From contig NZ_JAUSLG010000073.1 of NCBI RefSeq assembly GCF_030646615.1, positions 124,001-188,000 on the forward strand: DNA of 64,000 bases. The letters run 5' to 3'. A program made the translations under genes and the position numbers. Below, one piece after another: positions 44,992-53,784 of the stretch. Below the pieces are notes generated by a model that did no database searches, had not been told where the DNA came from, and saw only the letters and a program-made list of their open reading frames with translations. Each line of letters begins with the position of its first letter. The stretch's first letter is position 1. The stretch comes from Phenylobacterium sp. (GTDB lineage: Bacteria > Pseudomonadota > Alphaproteobacteria > Caulobacterales > Caulobacteraceae).

Positions 44992-46437
44992 TCAAACCGC
45001 CATCACAGTCCTTTGGGGACCGAGCCTCAGCGGTGATTTCTCGGCAAAGTAGCTGCGCAGGGCGTCGATGGCGCGGACGTCGAGATCGTGTCGGTTGCGG
45101 CCGTACTTGCCCGGCACGCCCTGAGCGGTGACGAAGGCGACCCGATAGGTCTTATCCGGCTCGACCGGGCGCCCTGCGACGAACAGTCGGTCGATCCGGC
45201 GGCCCCGCGGGTTTTCCACCTTGATGTAGAGGTTCAAGCCGCGGCAACGCTTTACGTATCCCCCCATCTGATCGAAAGGATCGGGGGCGAAGGTCCGCTC
45301 GAGATTCTCCTCCAGCAACGCGCAGATTTCCGAGCCCGTCACGTCCACGACGGAGACCGGAGGATTCATCGGGATCATATTCCAGAGGTCGTTCATCGTG
45401 ACCGGTCCCGGCGGGATCGGCGCGCCATAGCGCCAGCCGTTCGAGAAGGCGATATCCACGCCAGCCGCAGTCGCGATCGCGTCCAGCAGCGCGTCGTCCA
45501 TCGAGGCCGACAGCATGCTGTATCGGTCCAGGCCCGTCTCGGTATGACCGATCACCTCGTTCAGCATCGTTCGGTGCGGCGCGAGGGCCTCCTCGACGAG
45601 GCTGTGCATCGCGGGCTCCTCCGCCAGCGACTCGTCGATGGGAATGAGCCGGTGGGTATGCGCGACGACCTTGCGATCACGCACCTCCAGATCGAGGCGG
45701 CCGATGAATGCGCCGTGGCACCCGGACTGAAAGATGATTGCGCCGTTCTCGATCACAGGCGCCGCCATGCGGTTGTGCGTATGGCCGCTGACAAGCACAT
45801 CAACGCCATCGACCTCGCGGGCCAGTTTCACGTCTTGCGGAAAGCCCAGGTGCGAGAGCACGACGACGAGGTCCACGGCTTCGACATCGCGCAGGCGCTT
45901 GATCCAGCCAGGAAGTTCCTGGCGGCCGATCGTGAAGCGGATGCCCTCGCTGAATGACGGCGGCATGGTCTTGTCGACGATCGGACAGGCGATTCCGATG
46001 ACCCCGATCCGCAAGCTCCCGCGCTTGAAGATCTGGTACGGCTTGAAGGCCAGCTCACCCGTCGACTTGTCGTAGCAATTGATCGCCAGCACCGGATAGT
46101 TCAGCTGCGCCGCCAGCTTCTTGAAGCCGGCTGGCCCATAAGCGAACTCCCAGTGGGCGGTCATGGCGTCGATGCCCAGCGCATTCATGGGCGCCGCCAG
46201 GGCCGCGCCTTTGGACTGGACCGCGACGAAGGTCCCATGAAAGGTGTCGCCATTGTCGAGCGCGAGGACGGCGCCGTTTGTTTCGTCCCTAACCCGCCGG
46301 TAAAGCGTCGCGATGCGCGCCAGGCCGCCCAGCGTCGCGAAGACCGACTGGTCGCCCGACCGTATCAGTTCCGGATGAGGTTCAAGGTAGCCATGCAGAT
46401 CGTTGATCTGCAGGATCGTGACGCGGTGCTGGTCCAT
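44992..46437 (-). CDS. SoxB/5'-nucleotidase-like metallohydrolase
   Basis: This 481-residue protein belongs to the 5'-nucleotidase/SoxB superfamily. Metal motifs are visible as INDLHGYLEPH (about 11-21), LDNGDTFHG, VLSHLG and SGHTHNRM. The C-terminal domain has IAFSNGWRYGAPIPPGPVTMNDLWNMIPM. SoxB removes sulfate from thiosulfate intermediates in periplasm; this protein has no signal peptide, so it may act in the cytoplasm or be a nucleotidase. The YeeE/YedE neighbours favour a sulfur role. Confidence 0.8.
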   Translation of the reverse strand: MDQHRVTILQINDLHGYLEPHPELIRSGDQSVFATLGGLARIATLYRRVRDETNGAVLALDNGDTFHGTFVAVQSKGAALAAPMNALGIDAMTAHWEFAYGPAGFKKLAAQLNYPVLAINCYDKSTGELAFKPYQIFKRGSLRIGVIGIACPIVDKTMPPSFSEGIRFTIGRQELPGWIKRLRDVEAVDLVVVLSHLGFPQDVKLAREVDGVDVLVSGHTHNRMAAPVIENGAIIFQSGCHGAFIGRLDLEVRDRKVVAHTHRLIPIDESLAEEPAMHSLVEEALAPHRTMLNEVIGHTETGLDRYSMLSASMDDALLDAIATAAGVDIAFSNGWRYGAPIPPGPVTMNDLWNMIPMNPPVSVVDVTGSEICALLEENLERTFAPDPFDQMGGYVKRCRGLNLYIKVENPRGRRIDRLFVAGRPVEPDKTYRVAFVTAQGVPGKYGRNRHDLDVRAIDALRSYFAEKSPLRLGPQRTVMAV

Positions 46438-46441
46438 ATCA

Positions 46442-46927
46442 TCACATCCCCTTGTGCGCTCGCGATGGCGGTACGGTCGGCGGCGGCCCGACCGATCGGG
46501 CCGGGGACAGCCACCCCGCGACCCGTCCCGAGGCGAGCAGGCCGAGGGTCATGGCGACCAGGAAGGCGACGAGCGGTCCGTTCGGCTGGCTCAGCGAGGC
46601 AATAGCCGGTCCAGGACAGTAGCCCCCCAGGCCCCAGCCGATCCCAAACAGCGCCGAGCCGACGACCAGCGGCGACTCCAGCCGGGTGTTTCGGGGCAGG
46701 GTGAATCCTGGCTCGAACAGCGGCCGCTCACGGCGTTTGGCGAGCCAGAACCCCAGGGCGGCCACCGGGATCGCAGAGGCCATCACCAGCGCGAGGCTCG
46801 GGTCCCAGGTCCCGGTCAGGTCGAGGAAGTTGAGCACCTTGTTGGGGTTGGTCATGCCGGAGATGGCGAGGCCCGCCCCGAACAGCAGGCCCGCAAGGAG
46901 GCCGGAAAGGATCCTACCGAGGGTCAT
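46442..46927 (-). CDS. YeeE/YedE-type sulfur transporter subunit (DUF6691)
   Basis: This 161-residue membrane protein has four to five hydrophobic segments. The family motifs GAGLAISGMTNPNKVLNFLDLTG and FGIGWGLGGYCPGPAIASL are present, with Cys in the latter. Paired half-size YeeE/YedE proteins are thought to import thiosulfate or move sulfur compounds. The partner half lies seven bases upstream. The gene is in the leftward operon headed by the BigR-like regulator. Confidence 0.83.
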   Translation of the reverse strand: MTLGRILSGLLAGLLFGAGLAISGMTNPNKVLNFLDLTGTWDPSLALVMASAIPVAALGFWLAKRRERPLFEPGFTLPRNTRLESPLVVGSALFGIGWGLGGYCPGPAIASLSQPNGPLVAFLVAMTLGLLASGRVAGWLSPARSVGPPPTVPPSRAHKGM

Positions 46928-46934
46928 GGCGCGC

Positions 46935-47369
46935 TCATCCCGTGAAGAGGTGGCGCCCGACCGACGCCGTGAGGACCCCGAAGGCCATGAAGACCCCCGT
47001 GGCTACGATGGACCGCAGCGAAAGGCGCGACACCCCGCAGACTCCGTGTCCGCTGGTGCAGCCATTGGCCATGCCAGTTCCGAGACCGACCGCCAGCCCT
47101 GCGACGATCAACACCGGAAGGCTGGCCGGGGAGGGCTGCACCAGGGGTCGGTCGAGGATCGCGATCGCCAGCAGGGGTCCGAGCAGCAGGCCGAGCAGGA
47201 ACGCCAGGCGCCAAACCCGCTCTCCAGCCGGCGTGGCGGCGCGCAGGAACGCGCTCAGCATCCCGCTCACCCCGGCGATGCGGCCCAGGGTGTGGAACAG
47301 CACGAAGACGGCCGAGCCGATCAGGGCGCCGCCCACCAGGGCTTCGACGGGCGTGAACTGGGTTTCCAT
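46935..47369 (-). CDS. YeeE/YedE-type sulfur transporter subunit
   Basis: This 144-residue membrane protein is the second half of the pair. It has ALVGGALIGSAVFVLFHTLGRIAGVSGML at the N-terminus and GLGTGMANGCTSGHGVCGVSRLSLRS, the conserved Cys-rich thiosulfate-pathway motif, near the C-terminus. It is encoded eight bases after the rhodanese gene. Confidence 0.85.
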   Translation of the reverse strand: METQFTPVEALVGGALIGSAVFVLFHTLGRIAGVSGMLSAFLRAATPAGERVWRLAFLLGLLLGPLLAIAILDRPLVQPSPASLPVLIVAGLAVGLGTGMANGCTSGHGVCGVSRLSLRSIVATGVFMAFGVLTASVGRHLFTG

Positions 47370-47377
47370 GGTTGCGC

Positions 47378-47701
47378 CTACTTCGGGCCTTCGATGGGAA
47401 GGCCTGCGTCGCGCCAGCCATCGATGCCGCCGGCAAGGATGTAGACGTCGTTCGCGCCGGCCTTCTGTTCCAGCGCCGCGGCGTTGGCCTTGGTGCGCCC
47501 GCCGCTCTTGCAGTGGAAGATGACGGGGCGCCCAGCCTCGGCGCCGATCTCGGCGGCGGCAAGGGCCGACAGGGGCGCGTGGCAGGCCCCGGGGATGACG
47601 CCCGTCTCCCGCTCGGCGGTTTCGCGGATGTCGACGACGACCGCCCCGGCCTTGGCCAGATCGGCGGCGTCGCGAGGTGAGATTTCCCGGACCGTGGTCA
47701 T
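47378..47701 (-). CDS. Rhodanese-domain sulfurtransferase
   Basis: This 107-residue protein is a single rhodanese domain. The active loop HCKSGGRTKANAAAL holds the Cys that carries a persulfide, and VYILAGGIDGWRDAGLPIE is the usual C-terminus. Start ATG 47701 has GGAG upstream. It would pass sulfane sulfur to acceptors, and lies between the regulator and the YeeE pair. Confidence 0.87.
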   Translation of the reverse strand: MTTVREISPRDAADLAKAGAVVVDIRETAERETGVIPGACHAPLSALAAAEIGAEAGRPVIFHCKSGGRTKANAAALEQKAGANDVYILAGGIDGWRDAGLPIEGPK

Positions 47702-47715
47702 GTTGTGTCTCCTGG

Positions 47716-48045
47716 TCATTCGCCCAACTCGGGGCAGAAGATGTCTCTCAGAACCGCCAAGATCCGCTCGGCGCGGGCGTCACAGATCCGGTAGTGCAGC
47801 GTCTGGGCGTCGCGTCGGTAGGTGACCAGCCCGTCCTCTCGCAGCTTCGCAAGGTGCTGTGACAACGCCGACTGGCTGAGGCCCACCCGGGCGACCAGCG
47901 CGCTGACCGGCATCTCGCCGAAGGTGACCAGGTGACACAGCACCAGCAGCCGGTGCTGGTTGCCCAGCACCTTCAGGAACTGCGCTGCCTCGGCCGCATG
48001 GGCTTCGAACTCCGCAACCAACGGGCCTGCGTCGGCATTTCTCAA
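47716..48045 (-). CDS. bigR: BigR/SqrR-type ArsR-family persulfide sensor
   Basis: This 109-residue winged-helix repressor has the DNA-binding helix VSALVARVGLSQSALSQHLAKLREDGLV. Two cysteines, Cys37 (LVLCHLV) and Cys104 (IFCPELGE), match the pair that forms a tetrasulfide in BigR and SqrR when persulfides build up. It heads the leftward sulfur operon and faces the persulfide dioxygenase gene across 81 bp with a palindrome. Confidence 0.85.
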   Translation of the reverse strand: MRNADAGPLVAEFEAHAAEAAQFLKVLGNQHRLLVLCHLVTFGEMPVSALVARVGLSQSALSQHLAKLREDGLVTYRRDAQTLHYRICDARAERILAVLRDIFCPELGE

Positions 48046-48060
48046 TTGCGATCTTTCTTG

Positions 48061-48076
48061 ATTAGTATTTGCTAAT
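48061..48076. promoter_or_regulatory. Candidate BigR operator
   Basis: ATTAG (48061-48065) and CTAAT (48072-48076) are inverted across TATTTG, within an unusually AT-rich 81-bp divergent spacer. BigR-type operators are AT-rich dyads like this. Confidence 0.5.
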
Positions 48077-48126
48077 TTAGAGTTATATTATATATGTGTC
48101 AAGCCGCACACCGCCAGGAGACCGAG

Positions 48127-49038
48127 ATGACACCAGACCCGCAGATTCGTCCGTTCTTCGACGAAGCGACGAAGACCGTCACCTACTTGGTGTGGGACGC
48201 AGCGACCCTCGACGCCGCCATCATCGACCCGGTGCTGGACTACGACCATGCGTCGGGCGAGGTCGACACCCGCTCGGTCGAACAGGTGCTCGCGGTCGCC
48301 GGAGCGTTGGGGCTGAAGGTGGTCTGGGCGCTGGAGACACACGCGCATGCCGACCACCTAAGCGGCGCCCCCTACGTTAAGGCGAAGACCGGCGCGACGG
48401 TTGGCATCGGCGAGCACATCCGGGACGTCCAGAAGATCTTCCGCCCGATCTTCAACGCCACTGACCTCAAGGCCGACGGCAGCGACTTCGACCACCTGTT
48501 CGCCGACGGCGAACGCTTCCACATCGGCGGCCTCGAGGTCGATGTCCTGCACACGCCGGGGCACACGCCGGCCGACATCAGCTACCGGATCGGCGACGCC
48601 GTCTTCGTGGGCGACACGTTGTTCATGCCCGACTACGGCACGGCGCGTACGGACTTCCCCGGCGGTGACGCTGGCCAGCTCTACCGCTCGATTCGCAAGG
48701 TGTTGAGCCTGCCGCCCGAGACGCGGCTGTTCATGTGCCACGACTACAAGGCCCCCGGTCGCGACGCCTACGCCTGGGAGACGACGGTTGGCGAACAGCG
48801 CGAGAAGAACGTCCACATCCATGACGGCGTAAGCGAGGACGACTATGTGGCCATGCGCCAAACCCGCGACGCCACGCTTTCCGCGCCGGCGCTGCTGATG
48901 CCGTCCATCCAGGTGAACATCCGGGCTGGCCGCTTCCCGCCCGCCGAGGCCAACGGCGTCCGCTACATGATGGTGCCCGTCAAGCTGAAGGACGCGACCA
49001 CCGGGACCGAGGCCCTCGGTCCCGTGGCGGCCCGGTGA
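48127..49038 (+). CDS. blh: Persulfide dioxygenase (Blh-type MBL fold)
   Basis: This 303-residue metallo-beta-lactamase-fold protein has ALETHAHADHLSGAPYVKAKTG, HTPGHTPADISYRIG, FVGDTLFMPDYGTARTDFPGG and FMCHDYKAP. These are the iron-binding and active-site blocks of ETHE1/Blh enzymes, which oxidise glutathione persulfide to sulfite. It is the usual partner of BigR. ATG 48127 has AGGAG upstream. Confidence 0.88.
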   Translation: MTPDPQIRPFFDEATKTVTYLVWDAATLDAAIIDPVLDYDHASGEVDTRSVEQVLAVAGALGLKVVWALETHAHADHLSGAPYVKAKTGATVGIGEHIRDVQKIFRPIFNATDLKADGSDFDHLFADGERFHIGGLEVDVLHTPGHTPADISYRIGDAVFVGDTLFMPDYGTARTDFPGGDAGQLYRSIRKVLSLPPETRLFMCHDYKAPGRDAYAWETTVGEQREKNVHIHDGVSEDDYVAMRQTRDATLSAPALLMPSIQVNIRAGRFPPAEANGVRYMMVPVKLKDATTGTEALGPVAAR

Positions 49039-50795
49039 GCTTGAGGCGCTACCTTCCGATCCTGGATTGGGGGTCACGCTATGGGCGCGAGACCCTGGCC
49101 AACGATCTCCTGGCCGCAGTCATCGTGACCATCATGCTGATCCCGCAGTCGCTGGCCTATGCGATGCTGGCGGGGCTGCCGCCCCAGGTGGGTCTCTACG
49201 CCAGCATCGCCCCCCTCATCGCCTACGCCATCTTCGGCACCAGCCGCACGCTAGCGGTGGGTCCCGTCGCCGTCGTCTCCTTGATGACTGCCGCTGCGGT
49301 CGGCAATGTGGCCACGCAGGGCACGCCGGAATACTTGGGCGCGGCGGTCACCCTGGCCTTCCTTTCCGGGCTGTTTCTCCTCGCCATCGGCCTGTTCCGG
49401 CTGGGCTTCCTGGCCAACTTCCTGAGCCATCCGGTGATCTCCGGCTTCATCACCGCCTCGGGGCTGTTGATCGCCGCCAGCCAGCTGAAACACCTGCTGG
49501 GCGTGCCAGCCGGAGGTGACACCCTCATCGAGATCGGACGCGAACTCGCCGGCTCGATCACCGCGATCAACCTGCCCACCGCCGTGATCGGCGTCGCCGG
49601 CCTGGCATTCCTGTTCTGGGTCAGGCGGGGACTGCAGCCGCTGCTCCAGAGGTTCGGCCTTTCAGCGCGAGCGGCGAGCATGCTGGCCAAGGCCGGACCC
49701 GTCATCGTCGTCGCCGCGTCGACCGTCGCTGTCTGGGCGCTAGACCTCGGCGCCGCCGGCGTCCGCACGGTGGGCGCAATTCCCAGGGGCTTGCCGCAGA
49801 TCGCCTTGCCGGAGCTAGATCCCGCCGCCTGGGTCGCCCTGGCCATCCCCGCCCTGTTGCTGTCGGTCGTCGGCTTCGTGGAATCGGTCTCCGTCGCCCA
49901 GACCCTGGCCGCAAAACGGCGCCAGCGGATCGATCCCGACCAGGAGCTGATCGCGCTTGGCGCCTCGAACCTCGGATCGGCGTTTTCCGGGGGTTTTCCC
50001 GTCACCGGGGGGTTCGCGCGCAGCGTGGTCAACTTCGACGCTGGCGCCGAGACCCCGGCGGCCGGCGCCTACACCGCCGTCGGCATCGCGGTCGCCACCC
50101 TGTTTCTTACGCCGCTGATACGCGACCTGCCGAACGCCACCCTGGCGGCCACGATCATGGTCGCGGTGCTGTCGCTGGTCGACTTCAAGGCGCTTGGCCG
50201 GACCTGGAGCTATTCCCGCGGCGACTTCGCAGCCATGGCCGTGACCATTGCCTTGACCCTGGGGATGGGCGTGGAGGCCGGCATCATCGCGGGCGTCGGC
50301 CTGTCGCTGGCGCTTTTTCTCTACCGAGGCTCCCGCCCGCACGTGGCGATCGTGGGCCGGGTGCCGGGCACTGAGCACTTCCGCAATGTCCTGCGCCACC
50401 AGGTGGAGACCGTGCCCGGCATCATCACCGTGCGGGTCGATGAGAGCCTGTTCTTCGCCAACGCACGCTACCTCGAGGACACGGTCTACGACCTGATCGC
50501 CAAGGATCCCTCGATCCGGCACCTCGTACTGATGTGTTCGGCGGTCAACGAGATCGACGCCAGCGCGCTGGAAAGCCTGGAGGCGATCAACGCGCGCCTG
50601 ATGGACGCGGGCGTCACCTTTCATCTCTCTGAGGTGAAAGGACCTGTGATGGACCGCCTGCAGCGTTCGCACTTCCTGAAGACGCTCACGGGCGAGGTGC
50701 ATCTCTCCCAGTACGAGGCGATCCGGCGGCTGCAAGCCCAAATCCAGACGCAGAAACCCGACAACCCAGCCTTCAATCTTGGAGCTGACATATGA
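49035..50795 (+). CDS. SulP-family anion transporter with STAS domain
   Basis: This 586-residue membrane protein is a SulP transporter. Residues 10-430 hold about 10-12 membrane segments, with the signature LIPQSLAYAMLAGLPPQVGLYAS near the N-terminus. A C-terminal STAS domain (about 440-560) includes RHLVLMCSAVNEIDASALESLEAI. In this setting it could export sulfite or sulfate made by the dioxygenase, or import sulfate. GTG 49035 overlaps the blh stop. Confidence 0.9.
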   Translation: MSLRRYLPILDWGSRYGRETLANDLLAAVIVTIMLIPQSLAYAMLAGLPPQVGLYASIAPLIAYAIFGTSRTLAVGPVAVVSLMTAAAVGNVATQGTPEYLGAAVTLAFLSGLFLLAIGLFRLGFLANFLSHPVISGFITASGLLIAASQLKHLLGVPAGGDTLIEIGRELAGSITAINLPTAVIGVAGLAFLFWVRRGLQPLLQRFGLSARAASMLAKAGPVIVVAASTVAVWALDLGAAGVRTVGAIPRGLPQIALPELDPAAWVALAIPALLLSVVGFVESVSVAQTLAAKRRQRIDPDQELIALGASNLGSAFSGGFPVTGGFARSVVNFDAGAETPAAGAYTAVGIAVATLFLTPLIRDLPNATLAATIMVAVLSLVDFKALGRTWSYSRGDFAAMAVTIALTLGMGVEAGIIAGVGLSLALFLYRGSRPHVAIVGRVPGTEHFRNVLRHQVETVPGIITVRVDESLFFANARYLEDTVYDLIAKDPSIRHLVLMCSAVNEIDASALESLEAINARLMDAGVTFHLSEVKGPVMDRLQRSHFLKTLTGEVHLSQYEAIRRLQAQIQTQKPDNPAFNLGADI

Positions 50796-51544
50796 TCTTC
50801 CAGCAGCTGTTCGAGCCCGAATCCTCAACCTACACCTATCTGTTCGCGTGCCCGGAAACCCGCCAGGCTGTCCTGCTCGATCCCGTGCTCGAGACGCTGG
50901 AGCGGGATCTGGGGGTCATGCAGCAGCTTGAGCTGACGCTCGCCTACACGCTTGAGACCCACATCCACGCCGACCACCTGACCTCGGCCTGCCGCCTGCG
51001 CAGCCTAGCCGGCAGCAAGATCGCCTGCCCCGCCGCGGACGGGCTCGGCTGCGCGGACCTTGGCGTCGCGGAGGACCGGCCCCTGAAGGTCGGCGCGCTC
51101 ACCTTGCAGCCGCTATTCACGCCCGGCCATACGGACACCCACCACAGCTATGTGGTGGAGACGCTTGGCGCGACGCGGGTGTTCACCGGCGACGCCCTGC
51201 TCATCGACGGCTGCGGGCGCACCGATTTCCAAAGCGGCGATGCGGCCGCCCTCTACCGCTCGGTGACCGGGAAGATCTTCGCCCTGGGCGACGAGGCCCT
51301 GGTGTTCCCGGCCCACGACTACAACCACCGACACGTTTCCACCGTGGGTCAGGAGCGCGAACGCAACCCGCGGCTCGGAGGCGGCAAGACCCGCGAAGAG
51401 TTCGTACAGATCATGGCCGAGCTGAATCTGCCCTATCCGAAGAAGATGGATCTGGCGGTTCCCGCCAACCAGCTCTGCGGCGACTGCCCGGACGAAACCG
51501 AACGAGCCCTCCGCGGGCTCGAGAGCAAATCAATCCAAGGCTGA
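50792..51544 (+). CDS. ETHE1-like persulfide dioxygenase
   Basis: This 250-residue MBL-fold protein has TYLFACPETRQAVLLDPVLETLERD, LETHIHADHLTSACRLR, FTPGHTDTHHSYV, FTGDALLIDGCGRTDFQSGD and FPAHDYNHRHVSTVGQER. These match ETHE1-type persulfide dioxygenases closely. It is the second such enzyme in the island and of another subfamily from Blh. It overlaps the SulP stop by four bases. Confidence 0.88.
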   Translation: MIFQQLFEPESSTYTYLFACPETRQAVLLDPVLETLERDLGVMQQLELTLAYTLETHIHADHLTSACRLRSLAGSKIACPAADGLGCADLGVAEDRPLKVGALTLQPLFTPGHTDTHHSYVVETLGATRVFTGDALLIDGCGRTDFQSGDAAALYRSVTGKIFALGDEALVFPAHDYNHRHVSTVGQERERNPRLGGGKTREEFVQIMAELNLPYPKKMDLAVPANQLCGDCPDETERALRGLESKSIQG

Positions 51545-51604
51545 ATTAGGGGGCTGGCCGCATCCGCGTCCGTCCCCTCCCCCACAACTCCAGGAGACCT
51601 GAGC

Positions 51605-52132
51605 ATGAAACTGTTGGCCATCACCCTCATCGCCGCCGCGCTGGCGACCAGCGCCAGCGCCGAACCGCGGCCAGTCCCGAATTATGGCGCCGTGGCGCCG
51701 CTCCCGGACGCCAAGGAGCGTCCTGAGCGGTCGCGCACCTACAAGGTCGTCTTCGATATCTCGAAGGGCGAGCTCGGATCGACCAAGCCCTCCCAAGGGC
51801 TCGATCGGGTGGCGCGCTACGTGAACATGCTCGCCGAAGGTGGCGTTTCGCAACAACGCCGCCAGATCCTCGCCGTGCTGCACGGCCCCGCCACCGAGGC
51901 GGTGATGACCGACGAGGCCTTCGCGCGGCGCCATGCCGGCGCGAAGAACCCCAACGCCCCCCTGATTGCCGAGCTGGAAGCCGCCGGGGTCGAGGTGCGC
52001 GTCTGCGGGCAGGCGATGGCGGCGATGAAGATCGCGACCGGCGAGGTGCTGCCCGGTGTGCAGATCGATCTCGCGGCGCTGATGACCGTCACCCACAAGC
52101 AGCTCGATGGCTACGCCCTGGTCGTCAACTGA
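51605..52132 (+). CDS. Exported DsrE/DsrF-like protein
   Basis: This 175-residue protein has a signal peptide (MKLLAITLIAAALATSASA) and a DsrE-like domain. YKVVFDISKGELGSTKPSQGLDRVARYVNML, ILAVLHGPATEAVMTDEAF and AGVEVRVCGQAMAAMKI are recognisable blocks, with the conserved Cys in the last. DsrE-like proteins carry sulfur between partners, here in the periplasm. Confidence 0.8.
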   Translation: MKLLAITLIAAALATSASAEPRPVPNYGAVAPLPDAKERPERSRTYKVVFDISKGELGSTKPSQGLDRVARYVNMLAEGGVSQQRRQILAVLHGPATEAVMTDEAFARRHAGAKNPNAPLIAELEAAGVEVRVCGQAMAAMKIATGEVLPGVQIDLAALMTVTHKQLDGYALVVN

Positions 52133-52199
52133 TGGCGACGGGCATGAGGTCACGCCAGCCGAAGGCCGCGCCGGTGCGGGTCAAGACGAAGGAAATCCC

Positions 52200-52988
52200 A
52201 TGCTTGCTCGTCTGATCGGGGTCATCGCCACCTTGGCGTTTGCCGCTGGTGCGGCGGCCGCCGGGCCGGTCCACATCTATGGCCCTGGCGGGCCGGCCCC
52301 GGCGATGAAGGAGGCCGCCGCCAGCTTCGCGGCCACCCGAGGTGTCAAGGTAGAGGTGGTCGCCGGGCCGACGAAGGATTGGCTTGAGCGGGCCAAGGGC
52401 GACGCCGATGTGATCTACAGCGGGTCGGAGACCATGATGAGCGACTTCATGGTCGCCTTGGACGGCCAGATCGTGCCGTCCACCGCCGAGCCGCTCTATC
52501 TGCGCCGCTCGGCGATCCTCGTCCGCAAGGGCAATCCGAAGCGCATCAAGGGTCTCCGGGACCTCATGAAACCGGGTTATCGCGTGCTGGTGGTGAACGG
52601 GGCGGGCCAGAACGGTCTGTGGGAGGACATGGCCGGGCGGACCGGCGACATCGGCGCCGTGCGAGGCCTGCGACGCAACATCGCGGCCTATGCCCTGACG
52701 AGCGCCGAGGCCAAGGCCGCCTGGATCGCGGATGGAAGCCTCGACGCCTGGATCATCTGGAACATCTGGCAGGTCGCCAACCCCCAGCTCGCCGATGTGG
52801 TGGAGGTGGAGCCGCAGTATCGGATCTATCGCGATACCGGCGTCGCCCTGACGCACGCCGGGCAGGCCAACCCTGACGCCAAGGCGTTTGCCGCCTACCT
52901 GGCCTCGCCGGAGGCCGGGCGAATCTTCGCCCGCTGGGGCTGGATCGTACCCAAGGCCGGCGCCGGTCATGACCAGCCGCCCCGCTGA
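52200..52988 (+). CDS. AcfC-like substrate-binding protein
   Basis: This 262-residue periplasmic binding protein has a signal peptide (MLARLIGVIATLAFAAGAAAAG). The mature start VHIYGPGGPAPAMKEAAASFAATRGVKVEVVAGPTKDWLERAKGDADVIYSG resembles AcfC/ModA-type binding proteins of anions such as sulfate. ILVRKGNPKRIKGLRDLMKPGYRVLVVNGAGQNGLWEDM is also typical. No ABC permease is nearby, so it may be a sensor or scavenger. ATG 52200 has AAGGA upstream. Confidence 0.75.
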   Translation: MLARLIGVIATLAFAAGAAAAGPVHIYGPGGPAPAMKEAAASFAATRGVKVEVVAGPTKDWLERAKGDADVIYSGSETMMSDFMVALDGQIVPSTAEPLYLRRSAILVRKGNPKRIKGLRDLMKPGYRVLVVNGAGQNGLWEDMAGRTGDIGAVRGLRRNIAAYALTSAEAKAAWIADGSLDAWIIWNIWQVANPQLADVVEVEPQYRIYRDTGVALTHAGQANPDAKAFAAYLASPEAGRIFARWGWIVPKAGAGHDQPPR

Positions 52989-53784
52989 GCCGCACGCGCC
53001 GGGCTTACAGCCGCGCGATGGCGCGCGGCTGGTAACCGACGTGGAGGGTCCCCCGACCGGCCCCCGGGAGTTGGGTGAGCGCTCCAAGTCTTGCCCACAG
53101 CGGCTGACTCGCCGGTGGGCTCGCGGTGCGGGTTGGTCGCTGCTCATCGCCTTGGCCGGAAGCGCGCATGCCCAGGAGAACACGGTCCAGCTCTCGGGCA
53201 AGGCCATAGCGCGCACGGGCGTCATTGCGCACGGCACGCCGGCCTGCGCGTCGTGTCATGGAATGTCCGGAGAAGGCGTAGCGGTCCAGGACGGCCCGCG
53301 GCTCGCGGGCCTCGACGAGGCCTATCTGCTGCGGCAGCTCGACGCCTTCTCGAAACAGGCCCGGCCAAGCCGCGCCATGACTCCGGTGGCGCGGTCGCTG
53401 ACGGCGGCGGAACGGCGCGCCGTGGCGCGCTACTATGCGCAGTTGCCGCCGCCCCCGCGACCAGCCGCCACCGCGCCTCTCGTCGAGGCGGGGCGCGCCC
53501 TCGCGCTGGATGGCGCCTGGTCTGTCGGAATACCGCCGTGCGCCTCGTGTCACGGGGCGGACGGACGAGGCGTGGGGTCGACCACGCCCGCCCTCTCGGG
53601 CCAGGCGGAGGCCTACCTCGTGGCCCAGCTTCGACGCTACCAGAGCGGAGAGCGACGCAACGATCCGCTAGGCCTGATGCGCGGCATCGCCGGCCGGATG
53701 AACAGGACGCAGATCAGGGCCGTCGCCGCCTACTACGCTGCGCAGCCGGCGGGCGCCGAAAGCAGTGCGGGACCGGGCCGATGA
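52969..53784 (+). CDS. tsdB: Di-heme cytochrome c4, TsdB-like
   Basis: This protein has two heme-binding CASCH motifs (in GTPACASCHGMSGEG and IPPCASCHGADGRGV), the layout of cytochrome c4. TsdB, a c4-type cytochrome, takes electrons from the thiosulfate dehydrogenase TsdA, which is encoded next. The start is uncertain: ATG 52969 overlaps the preceding gene by 20 bases, and a TTG near 53071 would place the signal peptide (WSLLIALAGSAHAQ) nearer the N-terminus. Confidence 0.78.
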   Translation: MTSRPAEPHAPGLQPRDGARLVTDVEGPPTGPRELGERSKSCPQRLTRRWARGAGWSLLIALAGSAHAQENTVQLSGKAIARTGVIAHGTPACASCHGMSGEGVAVQDGPRLAGLDEAYLLRQLDAFSKQARPSRAMTPVARSLTAAERRAVARYYAQLPPPPRPAATAPLVEAGRALALDGAWSVGIPPCASCHGADGRGVGSTTPALSGQAEAYLVAQLRRYQSGERRNDPLGLMRGIAGRMNRTQIRAVAAYYAAQPAGAESSAGPGR